This document shows positions 63,701 through 64,000 of a stretch of DNA of 64,000 bases, piece after piece. The DNA comes from Asterochloris sp. CNOR1 (Eukaryota > Chlorophyta > Trebouxiophyceae > Trebouxiales > Trebouxiaceae). Each line of letters starts with the position of its first letter. The first letter of the stretch is position 1. The notes under the pieces are model-generated. The model was not told the origin of the DNA and did not search any database. It saw only the letters and a list, made by a program, of their open reading frames with translations. The position numbers and the translations under genes were made by a program. The stretch covers positions 1,860,001 through 1,924,000 of the forward strand of contig OZ017752.1 in assembly GCA_963969365.1 (NCBI GenBank). Reading direction: 5' to 3'.

Positions 63701-64000
63701 GCAGCCTGACCAGAAGCGCCCACCACGACATAGCTTGACTGAGACCTGACATGTGGAGCTGATTCACACGAGGTGTGCAGTACAGCATGCCGAGAACAGC
63801 TCACATGTATGTAGAGGCAGCGCAGACATCTAGCTGCACTTGCAGTGTGGACATGGTATGTTGGGTTGGCAAAGCTGAGGCTGAGCAGCAGGTCATCTCT
63901 CACTGGTGGTGGAAGGGTTTGAGGTGCTGGTCATCATTGCGAGCGCAGCCGTTACTGGCGGCTGGCTGCTCTGCTGCCTCTGCATCCAGCACCTGCAGCC
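57712..64000 (-). CDS. TNPO1: Transportin-1 (karyopherin beta-2), 5' end missing
   Basis: Nuclear import receptor for PY-NLS cargo; a solenoid of about 20 HEAT repeats. Exons on the minus strand: 63903 to beyond the window (acidic loop), about 63470-63634 (VRSWNLRRCSATGLDVLSTV), 63018-63160 (ARESAILALGAISIGCATGL), 62596-62707 (SITCWALSRYGHWIAEQALD), 62151-about 62297 (NQHVQEAACSALAIVEE), 61496-61733 (LRILYDALSTLCEVVG), 60643-60798 (DPDLEFITCSLDLISG), 60341-60423 (LAEGLGPQLEPLVAQS), 59753-59933 (DVRQSAFALAGDLAKCCL, NNACWALGE), 59225-59345, 58582-58747 (AITVGRVAWVCPGSIASFLP) and 57712-57916. Each matches human transportin-1 in order and the joins I checked keep phase (R|SITCW, N|SAITVG). This is roughly the C-terminal 60 percent; the Ran-binding N-terminus is outside the window. 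Confidence 0.93.
57935..57966. repeat. Perfect 16-bp tandem duplication
   Basis: TGATGAGATACAGAGC occurs twice in direct succession inside the last transportin intron; it looks young. Confidence 0.9.
58255..58625 (-). repeat. Donor echoes in the last transportin intron
   Basis: On the plus strand the real exon end plus donor reads GCTCACCGCAGGGTTGATG, then GCAGCATAGCGCAC (58576-58610). Echoes: CGCACCCACCACGGGGTTGA (58259), GCACCCACCACAGGGCAGAT (58320), and GCAGCATGGCGCACAGCCCA (58461; 135 bases from the real copy). The first two are about 60 bases apart. Confidence 0.65.
61728..61905 (-). repeat. Acceptor echoes in transportin
   Basis: The real acceptor (plus strand CTGCAG, 61734-61739) is followed outward by GGACACAAGCACAAGCTGGG. 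Copies start at ATGCAG 61807 (GGACACAAGCATAAGCTGGG) and ATGCAG 61882 (GGAAGACAC), 73 and 75 bases apart. The first two copies are close to identical over about 40 bases. Confidence 0.85.
63285..63490 (-). repeat. Donor echoes in transportin, 91-bp period
   Basis: The real donor (plus strand CCACCTGCAGGCGCTGCTGC, from 63466) is echoed at 63376 (CACCTGCAGGCGGTGCTGCA) and 63285 (CACCTGCCGGTGTGCTG), exactly 91 bases apart each time. GCTGGGGAGCC and GTTGGGGAGCC accompany two of them. Confidence 0.8.

Overview
This window reads as nuclear DNA of a green alga, most likely a core chlorophyte of the Trebouxiophyceae type. The evidence is a major-lipid-droplet-protein gene (a chlorophyte family), plant-type versions of SRP19, a HUA2-like protein and a Coa1-domain protein, moderately high GC, and genes cut into many short exons. 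Introns are of the GT/GC...(C)TGCAG type. I recognise no bacterial operons, viral or transposon proteins, rRNA, tRNA or CRISPR. All gene models were spliced by eye from exon homology and splice signals, so outer boundaries and weakly conserved exons are approximate.

Layout, left to right. + SNX1/VPS5-type sorting nexin (5' end off the window); - SRP19; a pair of long hairpins and an FKBP fragment (5.1-5.9 kb); - GT29 sialyltransferase-like membrane protein; + BORCS5/myrlysin-like protein; - WBP2-like GRAM protein; + lipoyl synthase; - BRAP2-type RING/UBP-zinc-finger protein; - unrecognised gene (19.1-20.5 kb); + organellar Coa1/Tim21-like protein; + small unrecognised gene; - a 9-kb HUA2/HULK-like gene with a Tudor-like domain, a CID and a PPLP-rich tail; + NSUN5 rRNA methyltransferase; - small basic, possibly organellar protein; + PGM2-type phosphoglucomutase/phosphopentomutase; + R2R3-MYB factor; + seipin; - unrecognised exons; + major lipid droplet protein; - transportin-1 (5' end off the window).

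Genes are mostly single-copy housekeeping genes on alternating strands. Several start codons face each other over 130-410 bp (BORCS5/GT29, WBP2/lipoyl synthase, HUA2-like/NSUN5, small protein/PGM2), which suggests shared promoters. Two lipid-droplet genes, seipin and MLDP, lie within 8 kb of each other. Three genes concern endosome, lysosome or endomembrane traffic (SNX1, BORCS5, GT29).

The most unusual feature is in the introns. Many contain two to five tandem, degraded copies (period about 60-180 bp, often 75-91 bp) of the neighbouring exon-intron junction, usually with the splice dinucleotide kept. I call these junction echoes. They occur on the donor side and on the acceptor side, on both strands, in at least four genes. 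In addition, at least nine introns appear to use GC instead of GT at the donor, far above the usual one percent or so.
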